The translations under genes were made by a program, and so were the position numbers. Positions 43,441 through 55,470 of a stretch of 64,000 bases of DNA are shown piece by piece. Source of the stretch: Plecoglossus altivelis (Eukaryota; Chordata; Actinopteri; Osmeriformes; Plecoglossidae); assembly GCA_036571765.1 (NCBI GenBank), contig BROE01000018.1, forward strand, positions 17,382,421 to 17,446,420, read 5' to 3'. The stretch's first letter is position 1, and each line of letters begins with the position of its first letter. The notes under the pieces were generated by a model, which had not been told where the DNA came from, made no database searches, and saw only the letters and a list, made by a program, of their open reading frames with translations.

Positions 43441-43690
43441 TTGGTAGATTCTTAATGTAACAAAGCTTGTAGGATACGTAAAACATTTAATTTTAACTTA
43501 AACACTTGTAGTTAAGTAATACAAATCTTGTAGATTTTTAATGTACAACAAATTTGATTATCTGTACCAATTGGATTATCTGTACAAAATTTGTGCATTA
43601 TTCATGTACTTGTAGATTCTATGTACCAAAATGTTTTGGTACAGCTTGTAGATATGTAACAAAGTGTTATTTGAGTGTAGTATTGTAAAA

Positions 43691-45300
43691 GTTGGAGGTT
43701 ATTATGTAACAACGGTTTTTTTTTGGAGGAAATTAAACGCAAGATATAGGCTTTTTGTGGTGCAGCATGTGGGTTGACCGAAGATATGAAGTATGCTTCG
43801 GTTTTGTAGCGGGGATTGAGAGAGTTTGCATTGAAGGAGTTGATTATGCGCAGATGAGTGGGTGTGGTATTGTGTGGGGCAGTAGTCTTTGGCCTTGGTT
43901 GAGAGGATTGAATGTGATAGTGATTGAAATGAGGTGCAATAAATTACAAGGTGGTTGGATTGTGCTGTTGTTAAGACAGGAGGTTCTGAGGAGATGTGTT
44001 TTCGTTCTCTGGCCATCTGAAGAAAGAGTCCAAAAACCCAGAAAGCTTGGTGCCAAGAAGCGAGTGCAGGTTGGCGTTGCCAAGACGCTTGGCGTTGCCA
44101 AGACGCTGGCCAATGGCTGCTCTTGTTACCGTTCGTACGGAAGCAAAAGCCTTTGATCTCTGTTGTTCCTTATGAGTTGTTTGTTTTCACGTTTGCAAAA
44201 CTTGTAGATGTTAGAGCACTCCGTTCTCCGGGTGTCGTCCAATCATACGTCTCACAAACGACGACACGACGCTCTGCATGAGAACGTTTCAACCTCTGAG
44301 GTGAACCACTTTCTGCTACATGTTTCAAGGAACGTAGATTGAAGTGCCTTTATTCTCAACCTGGCTGAATGGATCTATTTTAAACATTTTAGTATCAGAA
44401 TTGCGGGGTTAGTCTTGGCATTGTGAACAACATCTTAAGCATGTTTAAAACCCCCTAGAGCTGAGAGACCCAGGGCAGCCAGGGCAATCTGAGCTGATTG
44501 CTGCTAACAGAAATCCTTCTACCAGACTGAAACTGTTACCGTCAATCACAGGCCTCGCCATGGCAACAGCGTGAAAAGACAGATGAGTGCGGAGCTATCG
44601 TCTTCCTGATGCTCTTGTGGAACTCGAGTATCGATCTTCTTCAATGACCTTCACGTCAGACGACCTTGAAACCCTAAACGTACACAGGAAGTCCAATGCA
44701 GCAGAGGAACGATATCGCACGTGCAATCTATTCACGGAACACCCCGTCTGTCTCCTTGGTGACCAGCCGTTGACCTTCATTTGCAAATCAAAAAGATGTA
44801 TTAATCAGAGGAGGGGGTTCAACACACAATGGGCAGCAGGTGAAAAGTAGTCCACAGTGTGGTGGGAGAGATTAAGGAGACAGATTAAGATTTGACAAAC
44901 GGCGTAGATGAAAGGGATCTGAGTAATGAGATAAATGATCCAGACTTGAGCCTGAGAGCTGGATGTAAGATATCTGGGAAAGGATGATTGAAATACGGCT
45001 TTTTGGACAGTCGTGTTGCAATCTCTTGCGTGCGCTTGATCGAATTGCAAAACCCTCTGGTGGAAGGACTCCATTATGGATGTTTGATGTGCTATTAATC
45101 AACTATCAACTGCAAAACTGAACTCTTAAAAACCTTATTCTGCAAAAGAAAATGATGTGTGACATGCTGTGAAATGTCAGGTTCACTGGATGGTCTCTGG
45201 TGACAGGGAGACCTCCCGTAGGACTAGATCTACCGACATCCCATCCAGATCAAACTGAATTTGCTGTGCGGAGGAGACTCCTCTCTCTGTTCTCTGACGG
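43691..45300. other. Single-copy region, no gene recognised
   Basis: ORFs at 43755-44156 (+), 43702-44113 (-) and 44587-44850 (+) have no recognisable motif. Near 44070-44120 an 18-bp unit acgcttggcgttgccaag is tandemly duplicated and internally palindromic. Confidence 0.4.
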
Positions 45301-45329
45301 AGCCATGTCACCATCTGCCGCTGTGGTCA

Positions 45330-45540
45330 TTTGTCTGGTGCTCTGTGCTGGTGCTCTGCCTGGTGCTCTGTGCTGTGTGGTGCTCTGCCTGGTGCTCTGC
45401 CTGGTGCTCTGCCTGGTGCTCTGTCTGGTGCTCTGCCTGGTGCTCTGCCTGGTGCTCTGTGCTGTGTGGTGCTCTGTCTGGTGCTCTGGTGCTGTGTGGT
45501 GCTCTGCCTGGTGCTCTGCCTGGTGCTCTGTGCTGCTGTA
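45330..45540. repeat. 12-bp minisatellite
   Basis: About 17 copies of ctggtgctctgc with tgctgtgtggtgctctgt variants. ORFs in several frames are artefacts. Confidence 0.92.
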
Positions 45541-45699
45541 CGTCTCCACTTCCAGGCTTTTACTCTCATCTCTGTTCCTTGTTTCCTGAAACACGGAGGC
45601 AGAAGGAATGTTGATGGGGTTTTGTCATGTGATGGCCATGAAAAGAAGAAGAAAAAAAAGGCAGTTTCAGGTTATTGGAAACTGTCATGAAGGAGGGGG

Positions 45700-45732
45700 C
45701 CGGGGGGGGGGGGGGGAGGGGGGGGAGGGGAA
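45700..45732 (+). repeat. Poly-G tract
   Basis: Runs of about 14, 8 and 4 G broken by single A, able to form G-quadruplexes and prone to sequencing error. Confidence 0.85.
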
Positions 45733-46744
45733 GGAGATCTAAGCTTCTAAAGCCAGAAAATCAGAAAATGAAAAATAAGAGGAACCAGCGTTTTGTCTGA
45801 GCCTTGCGCTGGTGTAATTTCTTCGTTCATCGACATGGTTACCAGAGGAGAGCTCCTCTGTCGAAGCTCTGAGCTGTAGAGGGGTGGGTGCTCTAGCGAT
45901 GCAGAGAGGCACTCTGTGGTTGCTACTGTTTTTATTGAAGTGCTGATAACCTTTCAGTCAAAGTGTTTGATGATAAGACTATCAATAAACTCAGGTCGCA
46001 TCGCACATATTCCCAGCAAGTTATATATTTATTTTCCAAGTCATTTCCGACGGCTTTTCAGAGGAAAGAGAGAGAGAGAGGGGAAAAGAGAGAGAGAGAG
46101 AGAAAGGATGTGAAATTCACAAGCTTTTCAAAACAGCAAAGGGTTAGTTTTATCTCCGGGAAAGCAAGCCTGGAATGTGGGATGAAAGACGAAGCACATT
46201 TCCTGATCGCGATGATGAAAAAAGGGAGACACCATTAAAGACAGAAAGCTTGAAACGCAGAGAGAAAAGTGTCATCTGATTGAAGGACACGACCAGTTTG
46301 TCTCAGTATTGTCTCCGTGATTCAGATTAAGCATCTCCATCCATCCATTATCACAGGCTGCTTGTTCCTCTGTAACCAACAGCTGGGTGAGATTCCCTCT
46401 CATAAACACACAACTTCATACATCTCCCTTTGAAACAAAGGAAGTCGCTCGCGGTAACCAACCCAAGGGGAGAAGTTGGCCTTCAAATGTGGACAGGACA
46501 GCTTTTTAACTGTTATAACTGCAGCCATTCAATAGGATTTTGTTGACAAAAGATTTGCGCGTGCGGCGAGAGGAAGGTGAGAGGCATTCTTCCAAAAGTG
46601 CCATTCACATTGAATGAAATCTATGCCCCTGAATCAATTATCTTTAGCAATGCTGGCTATCTCATATAAAGAAGTCGCTATCCGTGGGGGGCGGAGGGAG
46701 CTGTTGGCGTGTTGGAGAAAGAGGCAGGAGATTCATTTTCTCAG

Positions 46745-46915
46745 AATCTGAATCTGAATCAGAATCGATTTTATTCGCCATGCAAGATATACAAGCACAG
46801 AATTGACTGTGGCAGGAAAGTGCAAACATAGAACATACATGAAACATAGTGCAGGTAAATGAAAATATAATAAAAAATCTATTATAAAATAGAAATAAGT
46901 GAAAACTAGCTGTAC
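46745..46915 (-). mobile_element. LINE/SINE 3' end with gaatct tail
   Basis: The motif tctgaatctgaatcagaatcg followed by ttttattcgccatgcaagat is a 3' terminus very common in teleost non-LTR elements, read here on the minus strand with the tail at the left. Only the end is present. Confidence 0.5.
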
Positions 46916-46919
46916 AGAT

Positions 46920-47205
46920 GGGGGTAAAATATCTATAGTAAGTGGGGTATATATAGTGCAGGGGGAGGGGGGTATATATACAGTAGTGCAACAGTGGGAG
47001 GGGGGGTATATATAGGTGGAGGAGGGGTATATACACAGTAGTGCAACAGTGGGAGGGGGAGTATGTACAGGGGGAGGGGGGTATATACACATTAGTGCAA
47101 CAGTGGGGGGGTATATACAGGTGGAGGAGGGGTATATACACAGTAGTGCAACAGTGGGAGGGAGAGTATGTACAGGGGGAGGGTGGATATATACACATTA
47201 ATGCA
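46920..47205. repeat. Minisatellite grown from the LINE end
   Basis: Six or so variants of gtatatacacagtagtgcaa plus cagtgggaggggg, contiguous with the retroelement fragment. 47206-47860 is unique, without a gene. Confidence 0.85.
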
Positions 47206-47879
47206 AAAACCCAGTGGTAAGTTTGAAAGGCGTCTCTCAGATGAATCAGGCTGTTTACTCAGAGTCACACTGCCAGGCCATCGTGTGAAGACTCCTCCGT
47301 CGTGTCGCGGCTAGCCAAAGTTTGCTTTCATCTCGAGCACTCACGCGCGCGCGCACACACACACCGACACACGTATACGACACTGTACGCTAATATTGAC
47401 ACTGACACATATGCTGTGCACACACATGAATCACAAGCCGGCGTGAAGATGTGCCTCACAGCGCCACGTGGTCGCCCAAATGTTGGATTGTCGTGATGTC
47501 AATGATTAGCTGCAACGGTGACGACGTATGAGAAAACACAGTGTTTGACATGGCTGAGGTGTCAATACCAGGAGAAAGCTAACCAAACATGGAGCCATCG
47601 CCGTGGCGATCTACCCCAGCTTCCTGTCTGACTCACAGGTGTTTTGTTTGGTTTTATTTATTTTTTGACGCGGTTGTGACCGGTGTTGAGTTGTCTTAGC
47701 CTCTCTACTCGGGTTTCTGTTGTTTTGTCGATTCGCTCTCTTTTTTAATGTTGTTTTTACTCTTCAGAAGATCTGCCATCAAAGAAGATAATCAATTAAA
47801 CATTTTTCTCTCTCTATCTTTTAGATACTGAAATGTTCGTCGGCACACATCCTGTTCTCCCTCAGTGGGTGTGAGCTTT

Positions 47880-48838
47880 CTGCAAGAAGACGTCTCTGCT
47901 CCTCTCTCTCCCTGCTCCTCTCTCTGCCCCTCTCCCTGCTCCTCTCTCTGCTCCTCTCTCTGCCCCTCTCCCTGCTCCTCTCTCTGCCCCTCTCCCTGCT
48001 CCTCTCTCTCCCTGCTCCTCTCCCTGCCCCTCTCCCTGCTCCTCTCTCTGCCCCTCTCCCTGCTCCTCTCTCTGCCCCTCTCCCTGCTCCTCTCCCTGCT
48101 CCTCTCTCTGCTCCTCTCCCTGCTCTTTTCTCTGCTCCTCTCTTTCTGCTCCTCTCTCTGCTACACTCTCTCCCTGCTCATCTCTCTCCCTGCTCCTTTC
48201 CCTGCTCCTCTCTCTGCTCCTCTCTCTCTCTGCTCCTCTCTCTGCTACTCTCTCTCTCTGCTCCTCTCTCCCCCTGCTCCTCTCTCTCCTTGCTCCTTTC
48301 TCTCCTTGCTCCTCTCCCTGCTCCACACTCTGCTCCTCTCCCTGCTCCCCTCTCTGCTCCTCTCTCTCCTTGCTCCTCTCCCCTGCTCCACTCCCTGCTC
48401 CTCTCTCTGCTCCTCACTCCCCCTGCTCCTCTCTCCCCCTGCTCCTCTCTCCCTGCTCCTCTCTCTGCTCCTCTTTCTCCCTGATCCTCTCTGCCTGCTC
48501 CTCTCCCTGTTCCTCTCTCTGCTCCTCTCTCCCTGCTGCTCTCCCTCCCTGCTCCCCTTCTCTGCTCCTCTCTCTCCCTGTTCCTCTCTCCTTACTCCTC
48601 TACTTCCCTGCTCCTCTCCCTCTGCTCCTCTCCCTGCTCCTCTCTCTCCCTGCTCCTCTCTCTGCTCCTCTCTCTGCTCCTCTCTCTCCCTGCTCCTCTC
48701 TCTGCTCCTCTCCCTGCTCCTCTCTCTCCCTGCTCCTCTCTCTGCTCCTCTCTCCCAGCTCCTCTCTCTGCTCCTCTCCCTGCTCCTCTCTCCCTGCTCC
48801 TCTCTCTCCTTGTTCCCCCCGCTCCTCTTCCCTGGTTA
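47880..48838 (+). repeat. 950-bp pyrimidine tract ending in an acceptor-like AG
   Basis: Almost pure C/T with one G per unit: ctgctcctctctctccctgctcctc. It ends cctcttccctggttag at 48838, an excellent 3' splice site, 41 bases before the sstr3 ATG. The ORF through it is open on the plus strand and fuses in frame with sstr3, but the translated part is repeat only. Confidence 0.85.
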
Positions 48839-48879
48839 GCTGTACGTCCCCCTGCCCCCCTAACCCTCTGACCCCCGCG

Positions 48880-50379
48880 ATGGAGGACCCTTCAATCCAC
48901 CTTCCTGGAATGGCAGACGAGACTTGGGGAGACGGATCCCTCCTCAGCCCCTACCCCGCCCTCCCCTGGTCTCTCCTGTGGTTCAACTCCACCCTCTTCA
49001 ACTCCACCCTCTTCAACTCCACCCTCTTCAACTCCACCCTCTTCAACTCCACAGAGCCGGAGCCAGGCCAGGGGTTCACAGGGCTGCTGTTCCCCCTCAT
49101 CTACATCATCGTCTGCATCATAGGCCTGGGAGGCAACACCCTGGTCATCCATATCGTGCTCCACTACTCCAAGACTGAGTCGGTGACAAACATCTACATC
49201 CTTAACCTGGCCATCGCTGACGAGCTGTTTGTGTTGGGTCTTCCCTTCCTGGCTGTCCAAAACACTCTTCAGACATGGCCGTTTGGTTCGTTCATGTGTC
49301 GCCTGGTTATGACTGTGGACTCCATCAACCAGTTCACCTCCATCTTCTGCCTGACGGTCATGTCCATCGACCGCTACCTGGCAGTGGTGCACCCCCTTCG
49401 CTCCTCCAAATGGCGGCGCCCCCAAGTGGCCAAGATGGTTAACGGTACCGTGTGGGTGCTGTCCTTCCTGGTGGTGCTTCCGGTGGTGGTGTTTGCCAAC
49501 ATCGAGGAGGACGGCGGCAACTGCAACATCAACTGGCCCCAACCGCAGCAGGTGTGGCAGGCTGCCTTTATCCTGTACACCTCCACGGTGGGCTTCATCT
49601 TCCCGCTGCTCATCATCTGCCTGTGCTACCTCCTCATCGTCTTCAAGATCCGTAGCTCGGGCAAGAAGGTCCACGCCACCTCCACCAAGCGCCGGAAGTC
49701 GGAGCGGAAAGTGACCCGGATGGTTGTGATCGTGGTGGCCGTGTTTGTGTTCTGCTGGCTCCCCTTCTACGCCCTGAACATCATCAACCTCCGCGTGTCT
49801 CCGCCCTCTGGTTACCACGGGCTGTACTACTTCGTGGTGGTGCTGGGCTACGCCAACAGCTGTGCCAACCCCATCGTGTACGGCTTCATGTCGGACAACT
49901 TCAAGAGGGGCTTCCGGAAGGCTCTCTGCCGCTCCTCCAGGAAGGTGGAGAACCAGGAACCGAGGGACCGTCAGCAGCAGCAGGAGGCGCAGGAGGAGAG
50001 GCGGAGGGTCCTCATGCCTAGGGAGAGTCTGAGGAGGGTGGTCCGCGAGCAGGAGGAGGAGGAGGAGGAGGAGGAGGACAGGGAGGACGTCACGGAGATG
50101 ACGGAGATATGCCGCATCGCCCAGAACGGGAATGGGATCGGACAGGCGGAGAGCTCCTCCAGAGCGCCGTGCGGAGGGAAGCAGGACGACCAGGAGGCCC
50201 TGGAGCCCGGCTCCCCGGAAACGAGAGCCAAATCTGGGGAAGCAGGTGGCAAACGCCCCTGTCTGGGGCCTGCAGCTGCCATGCCGGCCCTTGCTAACGG
50301 GGCCAAGAACAGCAACGTCAAATCCTTACCAGAGGAGCCGGTGGAGAAGAGTACGTCTTTGGAGATCAGTTACCTGTAA
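48880..50379 (+). CDS. sstr3: Somatostatin receptor type 3
   Basis: A class A GPCR that binds somatostatin-14/28 and couples to Gi. It has 499 residues in one exon, as is usual for SSTRs. Landmarks: extracellular N-tail with five FNST units (Asn 36, 41, 46, 51, 56), TM1 N86 (GGNTLVIH), TM2 D114 (NLAIADELF), the cysteine after TM3's WPFGSFMC, DRY in MSIDRYLAVVHP, CWLPFY in TM6, and the SSTR signature YANSCANPIVYGF in TM7. The C-tail is long and acidic with an uninterrupted Glu run (EQEEEEEEEEED) and ends EISYL; a Glu-rich tail and final ISYL are features of mammalian SSTR3, which with the rac2 neighbour fixes the subtype. The ATG at 48880 was chosen because upstream in-frame codons come from a pyrimidine repeat. 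The third intracellular loop has HATSTKRR where mammals have the ciliary motif APSCQ. Confidence 0.95.
   Translation: MEDPSIHLPGMADETWGDGSLLSPYPALPWSLLWFNSTLFNSTLFNSTLFNSTLFNSTEPEPGQGFTGLLFPLIYIIVCIIGLGGNTLVIHIVLHYSKTESVTNIYILNLAIADELFVLGLPFLAVQNTLQTWPFGSFMCRLVMTVDSINQFTSIFCLTVMSIDRYLAVVHPLRSSKWRRPQVAKMVNGTVWVLSFLVVLPVVVFANIEEDGGNCNINWPQPQQVWQAAFILYTSTVGFIFPLLIICLCYLLIVFKIRSSGKKVHATSTKRRKSERKVTRMVVIVVAVFVFCWLPFYALNIINLRVSPPSGYHGLYYFVVVLGYANSCANPIVYGFMSDNFKRGFRKALCRSSRKVENQEPRDRQQQQEAQEERRRVLMPRESLRRVVREQEEEEEEEEDREDVTEMTEICRIAQNGNGIGQAESSSRAPCGGKQDDQEALEPGSPETRAKSGEAGGKRPCLGPAAAMPALANGAKNSNVKSLPEEPVEKSTSLEISYL
48982..49053 (+). repeat. sstr3: 15-bp coding repeat adding N-glycosylation sites
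   Basis: ttcaactccaccctc occurs four times, followed by ttcaactccaca, inside the sstr3 N-terminal tail. Each copy encodes FNSTL and so one Asn-X-Thr sequon. Confidence 0.95.
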
Positions 50380-51120
50380 CGCCAGCAAGTTTCTCCTGAA
50401 CTAAACTCTCAGCGTACTGTTGGATTGCAGAAAACGGACTCTCTGAAACTGCACAGTAGAAGAAAAAACTAACAATCAATGTTAAACTATTCCTTCAACT
50501 TTTAAAGGTTTTTTCGTGTATTTCTTATGGCAGCATCAAGACAATAGCAGCTTAACAGTGTACAAACTCCATAAAAGCAGCTGTACTGATTTATTCTAGC
50601 AGACATTTATGTAGCTCGTTCTGTGCTTGTTGTGGAAGCTGAACACCGTATGTATAGATGTATGTGCCTGTGTTGATCTAGTCCTTGAATTCTGTCGTTT
50701 TGTATTAACTTCTCTCCGTGTGCCATTTTGTTTTTCGCGCTGACTGGAATGTACACAGCCTTGGGACTGTCTGGAGGGTGGCAGGTGGGTGGAGTCGACC
50801 AAATGTTGGCAGGAGGGTCAAAGTTGTTTATGTTTTATCAGGGGAACAATGCAACAAATATATATATAGTATATATTGTATATAGTAGGATTGGTTTTGT
50901 AAAACACTGTCACGATAGGATGAAACATGAATGTATTCACTATCAGAATGTACGTGTGTGTGTGTGTGTGTGTGTGCGTGTGTACGTGTGTGTGTGTGGT
51001 AAACTTATCTAGGATTCAATAGCCTCAAAGTTTCTACATCCTTATGGAAGCCCTTTTGGTCTAACAGTAGAAGGGAGAAGCTACTGTTTCACAGGTGGTT
51101 GGTCGCCCGAGTACACCACA
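50380..51120 (+). other. sstr3 3' UTR and flank
   Basis: AT-rich, with a short TATATATAG run near 50860 and (GT)n at 50955-50998. No AATAAA was noticed in the first 700 bases. The rest shows nothing recognisable. Confidence 0.4.
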
Positions 51121-51129
51121 ACTTGAGAC

Positions 51130-51350
51130 ACTGCACACACACACGCACACGCACACACACACTGCACACACACACTACACACACGCACACGCACACACAG
51201 CCACACTCACACTCACACACACTCATACACACACTCACACACTCACGTACACACTCACACAAACACACTTACTCACTCATACTCACACACTCACTCACAC
51301 TCACACTCACACACACACACGCACACACACGCACACACACACACACACGA
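51130..51350. repeat. AC microsatellite
   Basis: (AC)n with gcac, actcac and acgcac interruptions. A second array lies at 51635-51803. Confidence 0.93.
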
Positions 51351-51809
51351 GTGGTACGCGTAACAACATATCTTTGCGGTTATGTGAGGAAGCCTGTTTG
51401 TCTCACTGACTCTCCTTGAAAGGGTTAAACATCCTTACCAGCCGTATTGAACATGCTGACTGACCCAAGTGCCTCATTGTATTAACACTATTATTCTGTA
51501 ATCCTGAACATCCTTAGGCTTGTTGATCCTAACCTTTCTATATTCAGAGTGGTAAACACAGTGGTCACTGCTATCTAATCAATGATAAGAGTGCTTTTCC
51601 CCTAGCACACAGCCCTGCCTTTTAGTCTACACGCCCACACACACACACACACATACACACATACACACAACACACACACACACGCCCACACACACACATA
51701 CACACACACACAAACGCACACACGCACACACACACACTCACATACACACACACACTCACACTCACATACATACACATACACGCACACACACACACACACA
51801 GACTCATTT

Positions 51810-53810
51810 ACGTGGTCCCGGAGACGTGGGAAAGCATGGTTGAACTAACAAGCCAGAGATTTGTTGCTATAACACCAGATTTGATTTTCCCCTTGTCATT
51901 TGTTGGCTCTATAAATCCTTACAGAGTTTGTAAACAAAGCCTGCAGTGTAGAATGATAACACGTTTTCTATTCAGAACAGGTGACTCGTTGACATAAACG
52001 TATTTGTGTGTGTGTGTGGACTTTCTGCCCTGTTCTGTGTCTGGTCCAACTGCTCCCACATGGTCGTCTGCCTGTGCTGACAGTAGGCTAGAGATGCAAA
52101 GGTGTCACCCAAACGAGCACGCGATTGGTCGAGCGCAGGTATCTTCAGAAAATCGATGTGATTCATTGGCTGATTTCCGCCCACGTGCTTGTGTTCCTTT
52201 ATACTCTTTACTTTGGTTTTACTCACGTCTTTGGCTGCTATGGAAACCCTATGCAAACAACGCCACTCGCTCAAGGTTAAGAGCAGAACGGACGCCTGGA
52301 AAGTTGTCGAAATACGTACGTGCTTCGTAACTCAGATCTGCGATGTCATTGGGGGTGGAGTCTCGCTGTCCACAGGGGTGGGGGAAGGGGATGAGAGAGG
52401 GTGGGAAGTAGAAGGGGGAGAGGGTGGGTGGGGGGCGCGAGGTGATGGCAAGATATGACAAGATGGCTTTCAACGTAGTGGCGATGATGAATGATTTTGC
52501 GCGATTTTTAATGTTTTCCATTCTCTTCCCCCTCCCCTCATGACACATGCACATGCTTGCCTGACTACTAGGAAGCAGGCTGAGTGGCAGGTAGCTCGTC
52601 CAATCATTGCATTCGGTCTGAATGAATGGAGTGCAATCATTGAGTTCCGTTTGCCTCTCTGACCAATGAGAGACCTTTTATCTTTCAGTTTGAATGTAAT
52701 GATTGGTGACAGATTTATGTTATTTGGCTATTAGAGCAGTTGACTAAATGATGGCCATTAGGATGTGGTTATGGTAAATGTGACAAAAAGTACTTTTCCA
52801 AAAGGTTTCCTATCCTACCTTAATGAAACCATCCCTGATTAGGGCTCACCAGAAGGCCTGTCATCCTACAGTGAAACCGGGCTTGTCATCCTACCATGTC
52901 TGTCATCCTACCATGTCTGTCATCCTACCATGTCTGTCATCCTGCCATGTCTGTCATCCTACAGTGAAACCGGGCAGCTCTTTTTAGTTTCTTTAGCCTC
53001 TTTCTTTCGCCAAACCAAATCTGACAGCAACCAGGCTTCATGGTTGCTTAGACAGGGACATGGCAGGCAGAGGAGACAGCTTGGGGAAAAGACCAGATAA
53101 GTAGGTTGGTGCTGAATTGGTCACGAAAAGATTGTTATTGTTTATCAAGTGCAGATGCTCGACTCTGCTGAGCAGGACTCGTGTGTTTCTCCTGGTGTAA
53201 CTGCAATGTTGTTTTGTGCTGCTGTTGAAAACAGCCTCTTATTTGACAAATAAAGATTCTGTTTGCAGTGAAACAGCTGTCTCAATTCATTATGTATATT
53301 TACCTGAGTTGGAGACAACAAACCACGATGTACCAAAACAGTTTCATTCATTCGATTTAGACCTTTTGTCTGACAAAATTACTTGGAAAGGTTTGATCAT
53401 TGTTCTCTGTGTTCTGCGTTCGAAGTTCCTCTCCTTCCACTCCAGACTAAGGGAAGACAGACACCCTTTGGCAGTGACAGGCCTCTTTTCCCATCGCCAT
53501 AGCAGCAGTGCATCTTCAATCCATCCCTGACATCCTCCAATAATGTCAGGGATGTTTTGACACAAAAAGTTCCAGTTAACGTCATTGCTAGTTGTGTAGA
53601 CCTTCAACAGGAACTTAGAATCACAGTTGGTGTTTTATAATATACACGCATGTGTGCGCACGGAGAGAGTTGATTTACTTAAAATGTGATTTGACAGTTT
53701 CCACCAAAACATGAAAACTGAAATCTATAGGCTGCCGGTTCGTTGAAATGATCTTCCGATCAAAGCTGGTGTACTGCCTGACAACTGCCAGTCTTCACTA
53801 CAGGAATGTC
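51810..53810. other. Single-copy region, no gene recognised
   Basis: Unique sequence with a small tandem repeat of atgtctgtcatcctaccatg near 52895-52965 and short unrecognised ORFs. Confidence 0.4.
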
Positions 53811-53819
53811 TTCTGAATC

Positions 53820-53945
53820 CTGGGGGCCTGTGGGTAGGGGCCACCCTGTGGGGGCCACCCTGTGGGGACCTGTCTGTGGGGGCGTGTCTGTGGGGGCCTG
53901 TCTGTGGGGGCCTGTCTGTGGGGGCCACCCTGTGGGGGGACCTGG
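53820..53945. repeat. G-rich 14-bp-class minisatellite
   Basis: Repeats of ggggcctgtctgtg and ggggccaccctgtg with runs of five to six G. Confidence 0.88.
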
Positions 53946-54074
53946 CAGAGAGAGCGAGGGGCCCCTGCTGTGGACACTGTATTGATCTCCACGGAAACTG
54001 ACTGATGTTGCAGCCATTACATTCAAGAGGGAAGAAGAGCTATTCCTGATTTATACCTCTGAAGTCTTTCCTAC

Positions 54075-54077
<3 letters not shown>

Positions 54078-54117
<40 letters not shown>

Positions 54118-54162
54118 CAGAGAGAGAGAAAGAGAGAGAGAGAAAGAGAGAGAGACAGAGAA

Positions 54163-54230
<68 letters not shown>

Positions 54231-54234
54231 GGAA

Positions 54235-54272
<38 letters not shown>

Positions 54273-54277
54273 AGAGA

Positions 54278-54322
<45 letters not shown>
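54078..54322. repeat. GT then GA microsatellite
   Basis: (GT)n of about 34 bases runs directly into 210 bases of (GA)n with gaaag interruptions. Confidence 0.95.
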
Positions 54323-54324
<2 letters not shown>

Positions 54325-55470
54325 TATGTGCACTCTATATAGCCTACACAGTCATGGGCCGATTCATGTAATTAAGTTAAGTGCTTTCGGTGTCACATCT
54401 TGATTGTTTAGATTCCAACTGTTCATAATTAGACGTTCTTGTTTTGAGAGGGGCAGAGCCCATTGCGATGGGGACGCATTGGCACTCTCAATAATATAAA
54501 CCCCTCAAGGTTCAGCATTCGTCTTGTGGGCTAGATGTGCAAAATATGAAAAACATGAATAAGCTTATCATTTATCAAAATATCATCGCGGCTAATGTTT
54601 GCTGGCTTCAAAATGTCCACAATTATAAGATGAAATGATGGAGAGAATGACTCATTCTTGACGTCAAGGAACATAGCTGCATCTTGCTTAAAACCCTAAT
54701 GATGTTCATTAGCGTCTGGTAAAACACAGAGAACGAGATCAAGGATGAAAGGAGCGAAAGCAAAAAAAAAAAAGAGTTGGTACCGATAAGTTCCTTTTAC
54801 GACGACTTTGTTACATCACAGCATTCTAATTCCAAATTCGCGGCAGGTAGAAAAACAGTTTCGACTCTTTCAAGGTGTAGCTGGAACTGCGCAAGACTTA
54901 ATGACTGCTGATAAATACCTCACAGCTGTTAGTCATTACTTTCCCAAATATTGGAGGGCTTCCAATCCCTCGATTAGCGTTAGCATGCTGCTAACTGCAG
55001 GTTAGCAGGTGGGGATGAGGGTAGTTCTTCCGTTCTTTCACAGCAACAGCTGCTGGAGGTTGCTGTGATCTGGCCAGCTATTAGACATGAAAATATCTTC
55101 AGAAAGTAACATCCAATTTTCTGCGGATGGAGATATTTTCAGCTCAAAACGCTGTACAGGAAGTGACATTTGGCTATTTTTATGATTGAGATGTTTTGAA
55201 CAACTAACTACTTGATTTATTCTCACCAACGTGTCATTCCCTAAATGCCCCTTTTGAAACTACCTTAGCCTCTGGTTTGAGGCTCTACACAGACTTCAGC
55301 TAGGATTGATGTGATTATAGTCTGAACCAGGTCTGTCACTTTCACTCTCAGGATTCACAATCCCTCCACATTCAGATGAAATGCAAAAGCGGGGGGATTT
55401 GAATACGAGTATTATCTGGTCCCAGAGAGTTTTAAGATCACTAGTTTGATGATCTCTGGGCAACAGACCA

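Noticed and set aside
43755..44156. 133-codon ORF after the 31-bp array
   Set aside because: No motif, atypical composition, and competing open frames on the other strand at the same place.
48370..48879. 170-residue N-terminal extension of sstr3
   Set aside because: It is encoded by a pyrimidine repeat, has no match to the receptor family, and lies before an acceptor-like AG.
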